Shown here: in pieces, positions 10,259 to 20,795 of the stretch
How the letters are laid out: each line of letters starts with the position of its first letter
Position numbering within the stretch: the stretch's first letter is position 1
Assembly (NCBI RefSeq): GCF_921294215.1
Contig: NZ_CAKLDM010000002.1
Location: 310,001 to 374,000 of the forward strand
Source of the DNA: Vibrio marisflavi CECT 7928
GTDB lineage: Bacteria; Pseudomonadota; Gammaproteobacteria; Enterobacterales; Vibrionaceae
DNA length: 64,000 nucleotides
Reading direction: 5' to 3'
Translations under genes and position numbers: made by a program
The notes under the pieces: model-generated
What the model was told of the DNA's origin: nothing
What the model saw: only the letters and a program-made list of their open reading frames with translations
Databases searched by the model: none

Positions 10259-11869
10259 ATGTTTAATAAGCGAAAAATTTTTTCTGTAATACTTCTGTTT
10301 TCAAGTCATGTTATGGCTCAGGTTTCTCCTTTACATGGTATTGGAATCGACATAGGAGACAGGGTTGATTACTCCACGCAAAATAGCATTAATGACTTGT
10401 CATTTAGCAAGTACAACTCAAATAAGATTATTTCACTATTTACGGAGCTGCATACGTTAGGGTTTTCCATATTTAGAACCTATGATGACTTTACTGGGTT
10501 TTATGATGTAAAAGATTACTCAGATTTTAACCCAAACCAATGTGATGTTTACACTGATGCAAACCAGCCAGCATTTGCTAGGTTGTGTGCGGTGTCGACT
10601 GCAATTAAAACAGATCCTTCCAATAAAATTATGCTTGGTATATCAGTACCACTACTTACTAAATTCTACGGTAAGGATGGTGAAGCTAACGCAGAAAGTT
10701 ATTTTAAAAAGGTTCTCCCTCTTTTTAGCAAGCAAATAATTGGCATAGGGGTGGGGAACGAAATCAGCAGGTATTATGGAGATTGGGCACCAAGCTCATC
10801 AGGTCATGATGGATGGTTGGTTTTGTCACATTATGAAGAGATCTCGAATAACATTATTAAAGCACTTGGGAAATATTACCAAGATATAAAAAGTAGCTCG
10901 AAAAACTACCCAGTTGGTTTATACAAAAATCAGTACAACAGGATATTTTTAAGTACTTCTCTCGGTATAAAATCGGCTGGAAATAGTAGTACATACCTTA
11001 TTAACGCTCAGCCATTTTCAGAGAAGAGTTATGGCCTAGGTGGAATATGGGGTGTTAATAGTAAAGGTAATATTGACGACAATAGTGGCTTTGGCCAACT
11101 TGCTCATGAATATGGAGATACAAGGTTCAATAATTATGGTGGTACGGTAACAAGTTTAATTCCCGGAATACAAGCTATCATCCAGTACGATCAAGAGTTC
11201 GTAGACAAAAATTTAGGGCTGACGAGGCCGCCATTATTTGTAAATTACTACCCTCATTACTTTGGGAATTGGTGGCCTGGCGATCCAAACTCAGCTCAAC
11301 CTAATCCATTTAATGCTTGGTACGGCTATCGGCAGATCTACGGGAATGATAAACAGTTTTTTACTGGTGGGAGCATTACACAATTTATGGATGCCTACAT
11401 ATGTTATGGGCAGTATAAGTGTGATGTTGATGTCGGAGAGACAGGATATCCGACGCTTTGGGTACAAAATCGTGCCGATGTTTACAATCAGCCCGGAACT
11501 AAAGCCAAGCTTTTTCCTAGTGCGAATATAAATAGTTTGGCGATGTATATGAAGTACTACACTAACGCGAGTCATTGGCATAATTCAGATGGCAGCCAAG
11601 CAGCTATTCCATTTACGTTTTGGTTTGAAGGGCAAGATGAAGTCTCTAAATTTCCACTCGTTGTGGATAACACTAGTTCAGATGACCAAATGCATTTGGG
11701 ATTGATAACGTTAATGTCAGGAAGTAGTAACCCGGATCAATATTGGGAGCAAAACCCAATAAGTCCAGGTTTATACGGCCCGGTAAAGGCAAATCAAGTT
11801 AAGCTGCCCAAAGTGCCGGAATTATTGTTTGGTCATAATATGTCGCCAGACAACAATGCTTCGACCTAG
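10259..11869 (+). CDS. Secreted GH17-like beta-1,3-glucanase
   Basis: Probable exported glycoside hydrolase related to family GH17, whose members cleave beta-1,3-glucans such as laminarin. A signal peptide covers residues 1-20 (cleavage near VMA/QV). The opening HGIGIDIGDR resembles the first strand of the GH17 TIM barrel. A candidate acid/base lies in GVGNEIS (E168) and a candidate nucleophile in VGETGYPT (E394), close to the PROSITE-type ETGWP signature. The 226-residue spacing between them is long and implies insertions. It is AT-rich relative to its neighbours and stands alone, with no transporter or regulator nearby. The family assignment is by motif only; substrate is inferred. Confidence 0.65.
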   Translation: MFNKRKIFSVILLFSSHVMAQVSPLHGIGIDIGDRVDYSTQNSINDLSFSKYNSNKIISLFTELHTLGFSIFRTYDDFTGFYDVKDYSDFNPNQCDVYTDANQPAFARLCAVSTAIKTDPSNKIMLGISVPLLTKFYGKDGEANAESYFKKVLPLFSKQIIGIGVGNEISRYYGDWAPSSSGHDGWLVLSHYEEISNNIIKALGKYYQDIKSSSKNYPVGLYKNQYNRIFLSTSLGIKSAGNSSTYLINAQPFSEKSYGLGGIWGVNSKGNIDDNSGFGQLAHEYGDTRFNNYGGTVTSLIPGIQAIIQYDQEFVDKNLGLTRPPLFVNYYPHYFGNWWPGDPNSAQPNPFNAWYGYRQIYGNDKQFFTGGSITQFMDAYICYGQYKCDVDVGETGYPTLWVQNRADVYNQPGTKAKLFPSANINSLAMYMKYYTNASHWHNSDGSQAAIPFTFWFEGQDEVSKFPLVVDNTSSDDQMHLGLITLMSGSSNPDQYWEQNPISPGLYGPVKANQVKLPKVPELLFGHNMSPDNNAST

Positions 11870-11892
11870 ATAGGTTGGGCTTGGTTAATATT

Positions 11893-11926
11893 ACTAAGGC
11901 TTCGTAGAATATTACGAAGCCTTAGT
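11893..11926. terminator. Hairpin between the GH17-like gene and xseA
   Basis: ACTAAGGCTTCGTA (11893-11906) pairs with TTACGAAGCCTTAGT (11912-11926), a long stem that includes the last codons and stop of xseA. It lies between two convergent genes and probably stops transcripts from both sides, although T-runs are poor. Confidence 0.5.
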
Positions 11927-13258
11927 TGCCTCGACAGTAGAGTAAATTTCACCGTCTTCCACTTTAGTCACAATTTTCTCGCCTAGAGTGACTTGTTCAT
12001 GGCTGGTGATAACTTTGTTGTCATTAGATTGGGTAATAGAGTAACCGCGTTTTAATGTTGCAAGCGGGCTAACGGTTTCTAGCTTCTCTGCTGCCATCGC
12101 GAGACGATGTTTAGAGTGGGTAAGTAAAGATTCGGCGAAACGGCTTAGCTTTTGTTCGTTACTTTCAAGTCGCGCTCTTTGTTTAGCGAGGTGGTTCACT
12201 GGTGAGTTTAGGCGTAGTTGGTAACTGTAGTGCTGCACTTGCGCTTTTGAATCAGAAAGGTGTCTGTGCATTGCATTTCTCAAGCGCAGATCCAGCTCAT
12301 CAATTTGCTGAGCTTGCACTTGAAGCTTGTAACTTGGATGCTGTTTGTCTAGCCGATGCTGAAGCTGTAAATAAGTCTGCTGATGCTTTGAAATACAGCG
12401 ATGCATAACGTCTCGAAGTCTATGTAGGCTCGCTTTTATTGTTTGGGTTTTGTAACTCGTGTCTTGGCTAACGAGCTCGGCAGCTGCGGATGGAGTTGGA
12501 GCTCTGACATCTGCAACAAAGTCGGCAATGGTAACATCGACTTCGTGGCCAACAGCACTGACAATTGGGATCTGACTTGCTGCTATAGTCCTCGCTACAA
12601 TTTCGTTATTAAAACACCAGAGATCTTCTAACGAGCCGCCCCCTCTGCCCACAATAAGCACATCGCACTCTTGTCTGGCATTTGCTCGGCCAATTGCCTG
12701 AGCAATTTGGATTGAAGCTTCATCACCTTGAACTAAAGTAGGGTAGATTACGACAGGTAAGCTTGGGTCGCGTCTTTTTAATACATCTAAGATATCGTGT
12801 AGAGCTGCGCCAGTTTTAGACGTCACCACTCCAATACAACGAGGGTGCTCTGGAAGTGGTGCTTTGTTGGCTTGAGCAAACAGCCCTTCGCCAGCCATCC
12901 TCATTTTCAATTCTTCAAATTGCTTTTGTAGAAGGCCGTCACCTTCTGGTTGCATGCTTTCTATAATGAGCTGGTAATCGCCTCTTGGCTCATAAAGTGA
13001 TAGACGGGCACGTACTAAAACTTGATTGCCGTTTTGTGGCTTAAAAGTAACTCGGCGATTGTTACCACGAAACATCGCGCATTTAACCTGAGCTCGACTA
13101 TCTTTTAAAGTAAGGTACCAATGCCCAGATACAGGTGTGGAAAAGTTAGAAATTTCGCCCACTAACCAGACGATACCCATTTCGTTTTCAAGCAATAAAC
13201 GAACTTCAGAATTGAGACGAGAAACAGTGAAAATGTTTTGATTCGATTGTGGAGTCAC
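11912..13258 (-). CDS. xseA: Exodeoxyribonuclease VII large subunit
   Basis: Catalytic subunit of exonuclease VII, a single-strand DNA exonuclease working with several XseB subunits; cytosolic. An N-terminal OB-fold (residues about 5-100, [12 protein letters not shown] onward) precedes the catalytic core with [13 protein letters not shown] and [12 protein letters not shown] long coiled-coil region follows and the end carries GYSIT. The length of 448 matches E. coli (456). It is divergent from guaB, sharing a 209-base promoter region, as in many gammaproteobacteria. Confidence 0.97.
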   Translation of the reverse strand: MTPQSNQNIFTVSRLNSEVRLLLENEMGIVWLVGEISNFSTPVSGHWYLTLKDSRAQVKCAMFRGNNRRVTFKPQNGNQVLVRARLSLYEPRGDYQLIIESMQPEGDGLLQKQFEELKMRMAGEGLFAQANKAPLPEHPRCIGVVTSKTGAALHDILDVLKRRDPSLPVVIYPTLVQGDEASIQIAQAIGRANARQECDVLIVGRGGGSLEDLWCFNNEIVARTIAASQIPIVSAVGHEVDVTIADFVADVRAPTPSAAAELVSQDTSYKTQTIKASLHRLRDVMHRCISKHQQTYLQLQHRLDKQHPSYKLQVQAQQIDELDLRLRNAMHRHLSDSKAQVQHYSYQLRLNSPVNHLAKQRARLESNEQKLSRFAESLLTHSKHRLAMAAEKLETVSPLATLKRGYSITQSNDNKVITSHEQVTLGEKIVTKVEDGEIYSTVEATKAS

Positions 13259-13345
13259 AGTCAGTCACGTAGACGTGGATATGCAGAATAGCGCCAATAT
13301 AATACATATCAAGGGGGTAAATGCAAATAAAAATCAAAAAAATGA

Positions 13346-13375
13346 TTGGTAAAACGTTTGCGTCGGGCGTATAAT
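13346..13375 (+). promoter_or_regulatory. guaB promoter with PurR-type operator
   Basis: The 16-mer at 13348-13363, read on the minus strand as ACGCAAACGTTTTACC, matches the PurR consensus ANGCAANCGNTTNCNT at all but two specified positions. It overlaps a likely -35 (TTGGTA, 13346-13351) and is followed by a perfect -10 TATAAT (13370-13375) at 18-base spacing. Binding there would block RNA polymerase at guaBA. Confidence 0.75.
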
Positions 13376-13467
13376 CCCTCCGCAATATCCAATCCCAATT
13401 ACTTTAGTAATCGCTTTACTAAAGCTTGGGTTATCCTTCTACTTATCCTTATTGTGAGATATTGCAA

Positions 13468-14934
13468 ATGTTAAGAATTGCCAAAGAAGCGCTGACATTC
13501 GACGATGTATTATTAGTGCCAGCACACTCCACCGTTCTCCCAAATACAGCTGATTTATGTACTCGGCTTACTAAAAATATAACTCTGAATATTCCGATGC
13601 TTTCAGCGTCTATGGATACTGTTACCGAAGCTCGCCTTGCTATTGCTCTAGCACAAGAAGGCGGAATTGGTTTTATTCATAAGAATATGTCTGTTGAACA
13701 GCAAGCTGAGCAAGTTCGCCAAGTTAAAATCTTTGAAGCTGGCGTTGTGGCTCATCCTGTTACGGTTCGTCCAGATGCAACCATTTCTGATGTACAAGCT
13801 TTGACAGAGAAGCACGGCTTTGCTGGCTTCCCAGTTGTGACTAATGAAAATGAACTAGTGGGTATCATCACTGGTCGTGACGTTCGCTTTGTTACTGATC
13901 TATCGAAAAAAGTAGAGTCAGTAATGACACCAAAAGAGCGTCTAGCAACGGTAAAAGAAGGCGCTTCACGTGAAGATGTGCAAGAAGAGATGCACAAAGC
14001 TCGTGTTGAGAAAATCTTAGTAGTGAACAACGAGTTCCAACTAACCGGTATGATTACTGCGAAAGATTTCCACAAAGCAGAACGCAAACCAAATGCATGT
14101 AAAGATGATCAAGGTCGTCTGCGTGTTGGTGCTGCTGTTGGCGCAGGCGCTGGTAACGAGGAACGTGTTGCTGCACTAGTTGATGCTGGCGTAGATGTTC
14201 TTCTTATCGACTCATCTCACGGTCACTCTGAAGGTGTTTTGAACCGTATTCGAGAAACACGCGCAGCATACCCAGATTTAGATATCATCGGTGGCAACGT
14301 AGCGACATCTGCTGGTGCAAAAGCGCTGATCGAAGCGGGTGTAAGTGCTGTTAAAGTAGGTATTGGCCCAGGTTCTATCTGTACAACTCGTATTGTAACG
14401 GGTGTTGGTGTTCCTCAAATTACTGCAATTTCTGATGCAGCAGCTGTGGCAGCAGAATATGGCATTCCAGTTATCGCTGATGGTGGTATTCGTTTCTCTG
14501 GCGATATCTGCAAAGCGATTGTTGCTGGGGCATCTTGCGTGATGGTTGGTTCAATGTTCGCGGGAACTGAAGAAGCGCCAGGAGAAGTTATTCTTTATCA
14601 AGGTCGTTCGTACAAAGCATACCGCGGAATGGGCTCTCTAGGTGCAATGTCTCAAGGCTCTTCAGATCGTTACTTCCAATCTGACAATGCTGCAGATAAA
14701 TTGGTACCAGAAGGTATTGAAGGACGTATCGCATACAAAGGTCGTTTAAAAGAAATCGTTCATCAACAAATGGGTGGTTTACGTTCAAGCATGGGTCTTA
14801 CTGGTTCTGCAACAATTGAAGATCTACGTACTAAAGCTGAGTTTGTTCGCATCTCTGGTGCTGGTATGAAAGAGTCTCACGTTCACGACGTGCAGATCAC
14901 TAAAGAAGCACCAAACTATCGCCTAGGGCAATAA
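13468..14934 (+). CDS. guaB: Inosine-5'-monophosphate dehydrogenase
   Basis: Oxidises IMP to XMP with NAD+, the committed step to guanine nucleotides; cytosolic. The TIM barrel is interrupted by two CBS domains (residues about 90-205). The catalytic cysteine lies in [13 protein letters not shown] and the flap region follows as [14 protein letters not shown]. The open frame reaches back to 13426, but the family N-terminus [21 protein letters not shown] sets the start at ATG 13468 (488 residues). It is followed by guaA after 66 bases as the guaBA operon, under a PurR-like box. Confidence 0.98.
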   Translation: MLRIAKEALTFDDVLLVPAHSTVLPNTADLCTRLTKNITLNIPMLSASMDTVTEARLAIALAQEGGIGFIHKNMSVEQQAEQVRQVKIFEAGVVAHPVTVRPDATISDVQALTEKHGFAGFPVVTNENELVGIITGRDVRFVTDLSKKVESVMTPKERLATVKEGASREDVQEEMHKARVEKILVVNNEFQLTGMITAKDFHKAERKPNACKDDQGRLRVGAAVGAGAGNEERVAALVDAGVDVLLIDSSHGHSEGVLNRIRETRAAYPDLDIIGGNVATSAGAKALIEAGVSAVKVGIGPGSICTTRIVTGVGVPQITAISDAAAVAAEYGIPVIADGGIRFSGDICKAIVAGASCVMVGSMFAGTEEAPGEVILYQGRSYKAYRGMGSLGAMSQGSSDRYFQSDNAADKLVPEGIEGRIAYKGRLKEIVHQQMGGLRSSMGLTGSATIEDLRTKAEFVRISGAGMKESHVHDVQITKEAPNYRLGQ

Positions 14935-15000
14935 TGCAGCTTGCATAACCCTTAAGTTACGAACAGTTAGTTACAACAGATTGATAAAAAGATTGCCCAA

Positions 15001-16554
15001 ATGACGAAAAATATTCATGACCAACGTATTTTGATCCTAGATTTTGGTTCTCAATACACTCAGCTAGTTGCACGCCGCGTACGCGAAATCGGTGTTTATT
15101 GCGAACTGTGGAGCTGGGATGTTGATGAAGCGGATATCCGTGAATTCAATCCAAACGGTATTATTCTTTCTGGTGGTCCAGAAAGCGTAACAGAACAAAA
15201 TTCACCACGTGCACCGCAATATGTATTTGATTCAGGTGTGCCTGTATTGGGTGTGTGCTACGGCATGCAAACAATGGCTGAGCAGCTAGGTGGTAAAGTA
15301 TCAGGCTCTGATGAGCGTGAATTTGGGTACGCCCAAGTTCAAGTATCAGGTGAGTCTTCTATCTTCAAAGATCTTGAAGAGACTCAAGATGTTTGGATGA
15401 GCCACGGTGACAAAGTGGTGGAGATTCCTTCAGGCTTCGTTAAAGTCGGTGAGACAGAGACTTGTCCTTACGCTGCAATGGCGAACGAAGAGAAGAAATA
15501 CTACGGCGTACAATTCCACCCAGAAGTGACACACACGAAAAACGGTTTGCAGATGCTAGAGAACTTTGTTCTTGGCGTATGTGGCTGTGAGCGTTTGTGG
15601 ACATCTGAATCAATCATCGAAGATGCTGTTGCTCGTATTAAAGAGCAAGTGGGTGAAGATGAAGTGATTCTTGGCCTATCCGGTGGTGTGGATTCTTCAG
15701 TGGTCGCGATGCTGGTTCATCGTGCCATTGGCGACAGGCTAACTTGTGTCTTTGTTGATAACGGCTTACTTCGTTTGAACGAAGGCCAGCAAGTTATGGA
15801 TATGTTCGGCGACAAGTTTGGTTTAAACATCATTAAGGTTGATGCTGAAGAACGTTTCCTAGAAGCACTAGAAGGTAAGTCTGATCCTGAAGACAAGCGT
15901 AAGACTATCGGTCATGTGTTTGTGGATGTATTCGATGAAGAGTCGAAGAAACTGAAGAATGCAAAATGGCTTGCTCAAGGCACAATTTATCCTGACGTTA
16001 TCGAATCTGCTGCGTCTAAAACGGGTAAAGCGCATGTCATCAAGTCTCACCACAATGTAGGTGGCCTTCCTGACGATATGGAAATGGGCTTAGTTGAGCC
16101 GCTACGTGAGCTGTTCAAAGATGAAGTGCGTAAGATTGGCCTAGAGCTTGGTCTTCCATACGACATGCTTTATCGTCATCCATTCCCGGGTCCAGGTCTA
16201 GGTGTTCGTGTTTTAGGTGAAATCAAGAAAGAATATTGCGACTTACTGCGCCGCGCAGATGCAATCTTTATTGAAGAGCTTCACGCAGCCGATCTTTACC
16301 ATAAAGTATCTCAAGCGTTCACTGTATTCTTACCAGTGCGCTCGGTAGGTGTAATGGGGGATGGTCGTAAATACGATTGGGTTGTATCGCTACGAGCGGT
16401 AGAAACTATCGACTTTATGACAGCGCATTGGGCGCACTTACCTTATGACTTCCTTGGTAAAGTGTCTAACCGTATTATCAATGAAATCGATGGTATTTCT
16501 CGAGTGGTTTACGATATTTCTGGTAAGCCGCCTGCGACCATTGAATGGGAGTAA
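15001..16554 (+). CDS. guaA: GMP synthase (glutamine-hydrolysing)
   Basis: Converts XMP to GMP using glutamine and ATP; cytosolic. The N-terminal class I glutamine amidotransferase has the nucleophile elbow GVCYGMQ and the His/Glu pair in FHPEVTHT. The ATP pyrophosphatase domain has the P-loop motif SGGVDSS, followed by the dimerisation domain with [11 protein letters not shown]. It ends in the typical PPATIEWE. At 517 residues it is near E. coli (525). Second gene of guaBA, followed by a strong terminator. Confidence 0.98.
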   Translation: MTKNIHDQRILILDFGSQYTQLVARRVREIGVYCELWSWDVDEADIREFNPNGIILSGGPESVTEQNSPRAPQYVFDSGVPVLGVCYGMQTMAEQLGGKVSGSDEREFGYAQVQVSGESSIFKDLEETQDVWMSHGDKVVEIPSGFVKVGETETCPYAAMANEEKKYYGVQFHPEVTHTKNGLQMLENFVLGVCGCERLWTSESIIEDAVARIKEQVGEDEVILGLSGGVDSSVVAMLVHRAIGDRLTCVFVDNGLLRLNEGQQVMDMFGDKFGLNIIKVDAEERFLEALEGKSDPEDKRKTIGHVFVDVFDEESKKLKNAKWLAQGTIYPDVIESAASKTGKAHVIKSHHNVGGLPDDMEMGLVEPLRELFKDEVRKIGLELGLPYDMLYRHPFPGPGLGVRVLGEIKKEYCDLLRRADAIFIEELHAADLYHKVSQAFTVFLPVRSVGVMGDGRKYDWVVSLRAVETIDFMTAHWAHLPYDFLGKVSNRIINEIDGISRVVYDISGKPPATIEWE

Positions 16555-16573
16555 GGGTAAACCTATACCATAT

Positions 16574-16602
16574 AAAGCCAGCTTTCGAGCTGGCTTTTTT
16601 GT
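16574..16602 (+). terminator. Rho-independent terminator after guaA
   Basis: AAAGCCAGCT (16574-16583), loop TTCG, AGCTGGCTTT (16588-16597), then more T. A perfect 10-bp stem with a stable tetraloop ends the guaBA transcript. Confidence 0.92.
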
Positions 16603-16727
16603 GCCTGCCAGTATGTTTTCTAATCATTAATGGAAATTATAATTGCAGCTTAATTGTTATGGTTTTTTATTGTTGGAAAATATAAAATGCCGCTTTAAAT
16701 TTTCAAATATTTTTTAGGGTAATTAAA

Positions 16728-17318
16728 ATGTCGACAAAACTTGGCAATCCAGCTCCTCTTGGCCTACTTGGCTTCGGTATGACTACAGTACTGCTTAACC
16801 TTTGCAATGCGGGCTTGATGCCATTAACTTCTGTCGTTTTGGCTATGGGCATTTTCTATGGTGGTATTGCTCAAGTAATCGCTGGCATTATCAGCTACAA
16901 ACGTGGTGACACATTCGGTACTACTGCGTTTACTTCATACGGTCTATTTTGGTTGACTCTAGTTGGAATCATTGTAATGCCTAAAATGGGCCTTCCTGCA
17001 GCGACAGCTCCAGCAATGGGCAGCTACTTATTGCTTTGGGGTATCTTCACTGCATTTATGTTTGTTGGCTCTCTATGTTACCCAAAAGCGAAGCAAATCG
17101 TTTTTGCTTCTCTAACTATTCTATTTGCTTTATTAGCTATTCATGAATTTACTGGTAACGCAGTAATTGGCACTATTGCTGGGTATGAAGGTATCTTCTG
17201 TGGTGCGAGCGCAATCTACTTTGCAGTTGCGCAGGTTGTAAACAATGAGTTTGGTCGCACTGTATTACCTATCGGTGAGAAAAAAGCAGCACCAACGTCA
17301 GCAGCTGTTGCTGCTTAA
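16728..17318 (+). CDS. SatP/GPR1-FUN34-YaaH family acetate/succinate transporter
   Basis: Inner-membrane transporter for small monocarboxylates. The family signature NPAPLGL is at residues 7-13 just before the first membrane segment, and six hydrophobic segments follow over 196 residues, the family layout. The C-terminal tail is Ala-rich and cytosolic. It is a single gene between terminators. The likely substrate is acetate or succinate from family knowledge; nothing in the context narrows it. The neighbouring alanine symporter is convergent and unrelated. Confidence 0.85.
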   Translation: MSTKLGNPAPLGLLGFGMTTVLLNLCNAGLMPLTSVVLAMGIFYGGIAQVIAGIISYKRGDTFGTTAFTSYGLFWLTLVGIIVMPKMGLPAATAPAMGSYLLLWGIFTAFMFVGSLCYPKAKQIVFASLTILFALLAIHEFTGNAVIGTIAGYEGIFCGASAIYFAVAQVVNNEFGRTVLPIGEKKAAPTSAAVAA

Positions 17319-17357
17319 CTAAGCTAACAGCTTATTGCACTCGGCTCTCCGGGTGAC

Positions 17358-17395
17358 AAAAAGGCTTGAGTGGAATCCTACTCAAGCCTTTTTCT
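17358..17395. terminator. Bidirectional terminator
   Basis: AAAAAGGCTTGAGT (17358-17371) pairs with ACTCAAGCCTTTTT (17380-17393), with A-run and T-run on opposite sides. It serves both the SatP-like gene and the convergent alanine symporter. Confidence 0.9.
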
Positions 17396-17425
17396 ATATA
17401 TCTAAGCTGTGTATGCGAATGTTAT

Positions 17426-18973
17426 CTATGTAGATGGTTGCTGAACACGCTCTGATTTTTTATCGGATTGCTCACTTTCGTCAGACTTAGATTGATTCTT
17501 CAGTTTCTCTTCCCAGTAATCAGCACCTTTGATACCTAGTGCGACTGGGTCAAAAGTGTAGTGTTTAACGCCACGCTTTTGCTGATCTTCATAGTCTTTT
17601 AGCACTTTAAGTGTTGGCTTAGAAAGGAAGCAGATAATTAAAATACCTACGATGTTAAGCCATGCCATCAACCCTACGCCCACATCACCTAGCGCCCAAG
17701 CAAGGTTCGCAGCTTTTACAGTACCGTAGAACGTTGCTGCCACTAGTACAACCTTAAGAGCAAACATTAGTCCGTTAACTTTAAAGGTTCTGCGAATGTA
17801 CGCTACGTTAGTTTCCGCGATGTAGTAGTACGCCAAAATTGTAGTGAAAGCGAAGAAGAATAGTGCAAACGCGATGAATGGTTTACCTACTCCAGGGATT
17901 GCAGTATCGACGGCCATTTGCGTAAACACAGGGCCATTTGCATCAATGCTTGCTGCAATATTTTGTACTAGGTAAGCATCTCCAGCACCGTGAACATTGA
18001 AAGCACCCGTGATTAGAATCATAAATGCAGTCGCAGAGCAGACAAGCAATGTATCTATGTAAACGGAGAAAGATTGTACAAGACCTTGTTGAGCAGGGTG
18101 CTCTACATTCGCAGCAGCAGCTGCATGTGGTCCAGTACCTTGACCGGCTTCGTTGGAATAAACACCTCGTTTTACACCCCAACCAATTGCAGCGCCAAGA
18201 CCGGCCATTGGTGTGAATGCGTCAGTGATGATCATCGAGAATACGTGTGGAACTGCATTAATGTTAAGCAAGATGATAACAAAAGCAGTGATGACGTAGG
18301 CTAGTGCCATGAATGGAACGACAATCTGAGTGAAGTTCGCGATTCTCTTTACACCACCAAAGATAATGAAAGCTAGAAGAATCGATATGATTGTCCCTGT
18401 TAGGACTTTAGCAAAGCTAAATGTACCAATAGTCGTTTCAATGATTGGACCAGAACCAAAAGCAGCTTCGACAGCGTTACCAATACTGTTTGATTGTACG
18501 CCCGGTAAAAGGATACCAGTGGCGAAAATCGTCGCGATAGCGAAAATCCATGCGTACCATTTCTGTCCCATTGCTTTTTCAATGTAATAAGCAGGGCCAC
18601 CACGATACTCATCGCCGTCTTTTTCTTTGTATATCTGCCCTAATGTAGACTCAGCATAAGCAGTTGCTGCACCTAGAAATGCAACCACCCACATCCAAAA
18701 TACTGCCCCTGGGCCACCGAAACCAATTGCGGCAGCAACACCTGCGATGTTACCTGTACCGACGCGTCCAGATAGAGAAACCGCTAGTGCCTGAAAGGAT
18801 GAAATACCTTCAGATGAGCTTTTCCCTGATAGCAATAAACGCCACATCTCAAAGAAGTGACGTATTTGAACAAACCGAGTTCGGAAAGAGTAAAAAAGTC
18901 CCGCACCGAGGCAAAGGTAAATGAGCACTGGGCTCCAGATAATTCCGTTTAGAAAGTCTACCACTGACTGCAT
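17426..18973 (-). CDS. Alanine/glycine:cation symporter (AGCS family)
   Basis: Na+-coupled alanine or glycine importer in the inner membrane. About eleven hydrophobic segments are seen, with the AGCS hallmark SLSGRVGTGNIAGVA in the second segment and GVKRGVYSNEAGQGT further on. The C-terminus is a charged cytosolic tail rich in Ser, Lys and Glu. An upstream in-frame start at 19021 would add 16 polar residues; the ATG at 18973 (MQSVVDFLNGIIWSP) fits family N-termini better. No glycine riboswitch motif was found upstream. Confidence 0.88.
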   Translation of the reverse strand: MQSVVDFLNGIIWSPVLIYLCLGAGLFYSFRTRFVQIRHFFEMWRLLLSGKSSSEGISSFQALAVSLSGRVGTGNIAGVAAAIGFGGPGAVFWMWVVAFLGAATAYAESTLGQIYKEKDGDEYRGGPAYYIEKAMGQKWYAWIFAIATIFATGILLPGVQSNSIGNAVEAAFGSGPIIETTIGTFSFAKVLTGTIISILLAFIIFGGVKRIANFTQIVVPFMALAYVITAFVIILLNINAVPHVFSMIITDAFTPMAGLGAAIGWGVKRGVYSNEAGQGTGPHAAAAANVEHPAQQGLVQSFSVYIDTLLVCSATAFMILITGAFNVHGAGDAYLVQNIAASIDANGPVFTQMAVDTAIPGVGKPFIAFALFFFAFTTILAYYYIAETNVAYIRRTFKVNGLMFALKVVLVAATFYGTVKAANLAWALGDVGVGLMAWLNIVGILIICFLSKPTLKVLKDYEDQQKRGVKHYTFDPVALGIKGADYWEEKLKNQSKSDESEQSDKKSERVQQPST

Positions 18974-19454
18974 AAAAGGTTCCCTTGTTGATAAAAGTTC
19001 ACATTTTGTGCGGATAAACACTATACGTTTTAAACGAGTTTGTTAACCAATTGTGTCTAAATGTTTTCATTTTTAACTTGCCAACGAGAAGTAAAGCACA
19101 AAAATAAAATTTATTAATGTATTTCGTTAGTATGTATTGTTGCTGTGATTGATAAATATGCCGGCTAATATGCTGATATAAAATTAAATGCGCATCCTTC
19201 TTGTTTATCACTGTGCTGAAATATAATTCGTCATAATAACCATTCGACAGTATTTATATCTGCACTTCGGAGGTCGAGGTATTCAACTTGTATTTTTATT
19301 CATGGATCAAATGAAAACAAAATAGCGTGCTCTTAATTATTTGAAAGTTATATATAAAAATTAGAGCCATTAAAAAAAGCTTGGGAGTATTTTGTTTAGA
19401 GCTGAAACTTTTATATGCACCACCTACACTTAATACTGATTGGGGGCAGCGCAT
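18974..19454. other. Divergent intergenic region
   Basis: This 481-base AT-rich region separates the minus-strand alanine symporter from the plus-strand pentapeptide channel gene. It must hold both promoters, but no clear operator, hairpin or small gene was recognised in it. Confidence 0.5.
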
Positions 19455-20432
19455 ATGAAGTCAGAAACAGGCCAATGCAGCTATCAAAATCCCGATGGCT
19501 GGTGCTGCGAAGAATCTTGTGGAGAGTCAGGCTTGTGCTATTGGCACGATCCCGAAGTAGATAAAAGCAAAGATAATATTAAACACAAGGTCGAGGAATG
19601 GGCCGCAGCGGGTAAACCTTTAGATGGATTTCAGTTGGCCAAGGCAGATTTAACAGATTTAAACCTTGTAAACCGTGGTAACAAGGCAGGCTTTAAATGC
19701 AGAGGTGCGGACTTTTATCGCGCGGACTTAACTGGTGCTCATTTTTTTGGGCTAGATTTGCGTGGATCTTCGCTAATGAAAGCGAAGTTGTACGGAGCGA
19801 ATCTGCATTGTGCGCAGCTGAACAATTGCAACTTGCTTGGTGCGGACTTATCGAAAGCCAGACTAGAGAACATAAATTGGGGTTCTGATTTAAAACAAGA
19901 AGCAGATGCCAAAAAAGCGTTAAAGCAAGGAAACAGGAATCAAAGTATATCCTTGTACCAAGAGGCTGAAGAAGTCTGTCGAAACGTTAGGAAACAGTGT
20001 GAGATCCAAGGCCTTTTTGAAACGGCAGGATTCTTTTTCAAAAAGGAAATGCGATTTAGGCGTTATCAAATGCCTCGCTTTAGTTTTAATCGCTTTGTAT
20101 CAAAAACTGTGGATGCTTTTTGTGGCTATGGGGAATCACCAATACGAGTGGTCATATTTTCACTCTGTTTGATTTTTGCTTGTGCTATTGCGTATTTTTT
20201 CTTAGACACAACATCTGCCCACCCCGTATATGAAGGAGTCGAAGGGTGGACTTTTTACCTGTTCGAATTTCTCAATGCTTTATATTTTAGTGTGGTTACC
20301 TTTACTACACTCGGGTATGGGGATATTTCGCCAGTCGGTTTTGCGCGTTTTATTGCTGCGTTTGAAGCATTTTTGGGTAGTTTTACTATGGCGCTATTTG
20401 TGGTCGTGTTTGTTAAAAAAATGACTCGTTAA
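19455..20432 (+). CDS. Pentapeptide-repeat protein fused to a two-TM potassium channel
   Basis: Putative K+ channel of the inner membrane with a cytosolic sensor-like head. Residues about 8-32 form a Cys/His-rich cap (CSYQNPDGWCCEE...CGESGLCYWHDP) that looks metal-binding. Residues about 60-140 carry A(D/N)LxG-type pentapeptide repeats (ADFYRADLTGAHF, AKLYGANLHCAQL). A short helical linker leads to one membrane helix, a pore loop with selectivity filter TLGYG (about 285-289) and a second helix, ending abruptly after KKMTR. ATG 19455 follows a GGGGG stretch and is preferred over TTG 19440. Family members exist but ligand and gating are unknown. Confidence 0.8.
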   Translation: MKSETGQCSYQNPDGWCCEESCGESGLCYWHDPEVDKSKDNIKHKVEEWAAAGKPLDGFQLAKADLTDLNLVNRGNKAGFKCRGADFYRADLTGAHFFGLDLRGSSLMKAKLYGANLHCAQLNNCNLLGADLSKARLENINWGSDLKQEADAKKALKQGNRNQSISLYQEAEEVCRNVRKQCEIQGLFETAGFFFKKEMRFRRYQMPRFSFNRFVSKTVDAFCGYGESPIRVVIFSLCLIFACAIAYFFLDTTSAHPVYEGVEGWTFYLFEFLNALYFSVVTFTTLGYGDISPVGFARFIAAFEAFLGSFTMALFVVVFVKKMTR

Positions 20433-20795
20433 GATCTTGAAAATTAAGTGTTAGTAATCGCCCCAGTAAGTTTCTACTTATTGGGGTTTTATTTACTTAT
20501 TGTTTGAAAATAAAAATGAGCGTTTTAATACGCCAATTAACTTGTCTATCTCATGGCTAGCTCTAGATGAAATATGTCTCAGAATTGAGCCGTTTATCTA
20601 ACTCTGTATTAAGAGTTTACTCGCTAACCTACTCTTTATAAAAGCTTCTTATCTTTAGATATGTCAGTTTTTCGGTATTGAAAAATTCAGGAAGATATAC
20701 CGTAAACTTTTGAATTTTTTTCTTTTTATACTATACCTTTAAGCAATAACAATAAGATTTCGTTATTTGTTTTTGTTTAGATATTAGGTGTGGCC
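20433..20795. other. Gap upstream of the MCP gene
   Basis: Holds the terminator for the channel gene at its left end, then about 300 AT-rich bases. A plausible promoter for the MCP operon must lie here, but no strong sigma-70 or sigma-28 match was identified by eye. Confidence 0.4.
20461..20490 (+). terminator. Terminator after the channel gene
   Basis: CCCCAGTAAG (20461-20470) pairs with CTTATTGGGG (20477-20486), including one G-T pair, and is followed by TTTTATTT. Confidence 0.85.

Noticed and set aside
18025..18924. Several plus-strand ORFs inside the alanine symporter gene
   Set aside because: Reverse-strand shadows of a clear AGCS membrane protein.
18974..19200. Glycine riboswitch before the alanine/glycine symporter
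   Set aside because: Such riboswitches precede some Vibrio symporters, but none of the tandem aptamer motifs is seen here.
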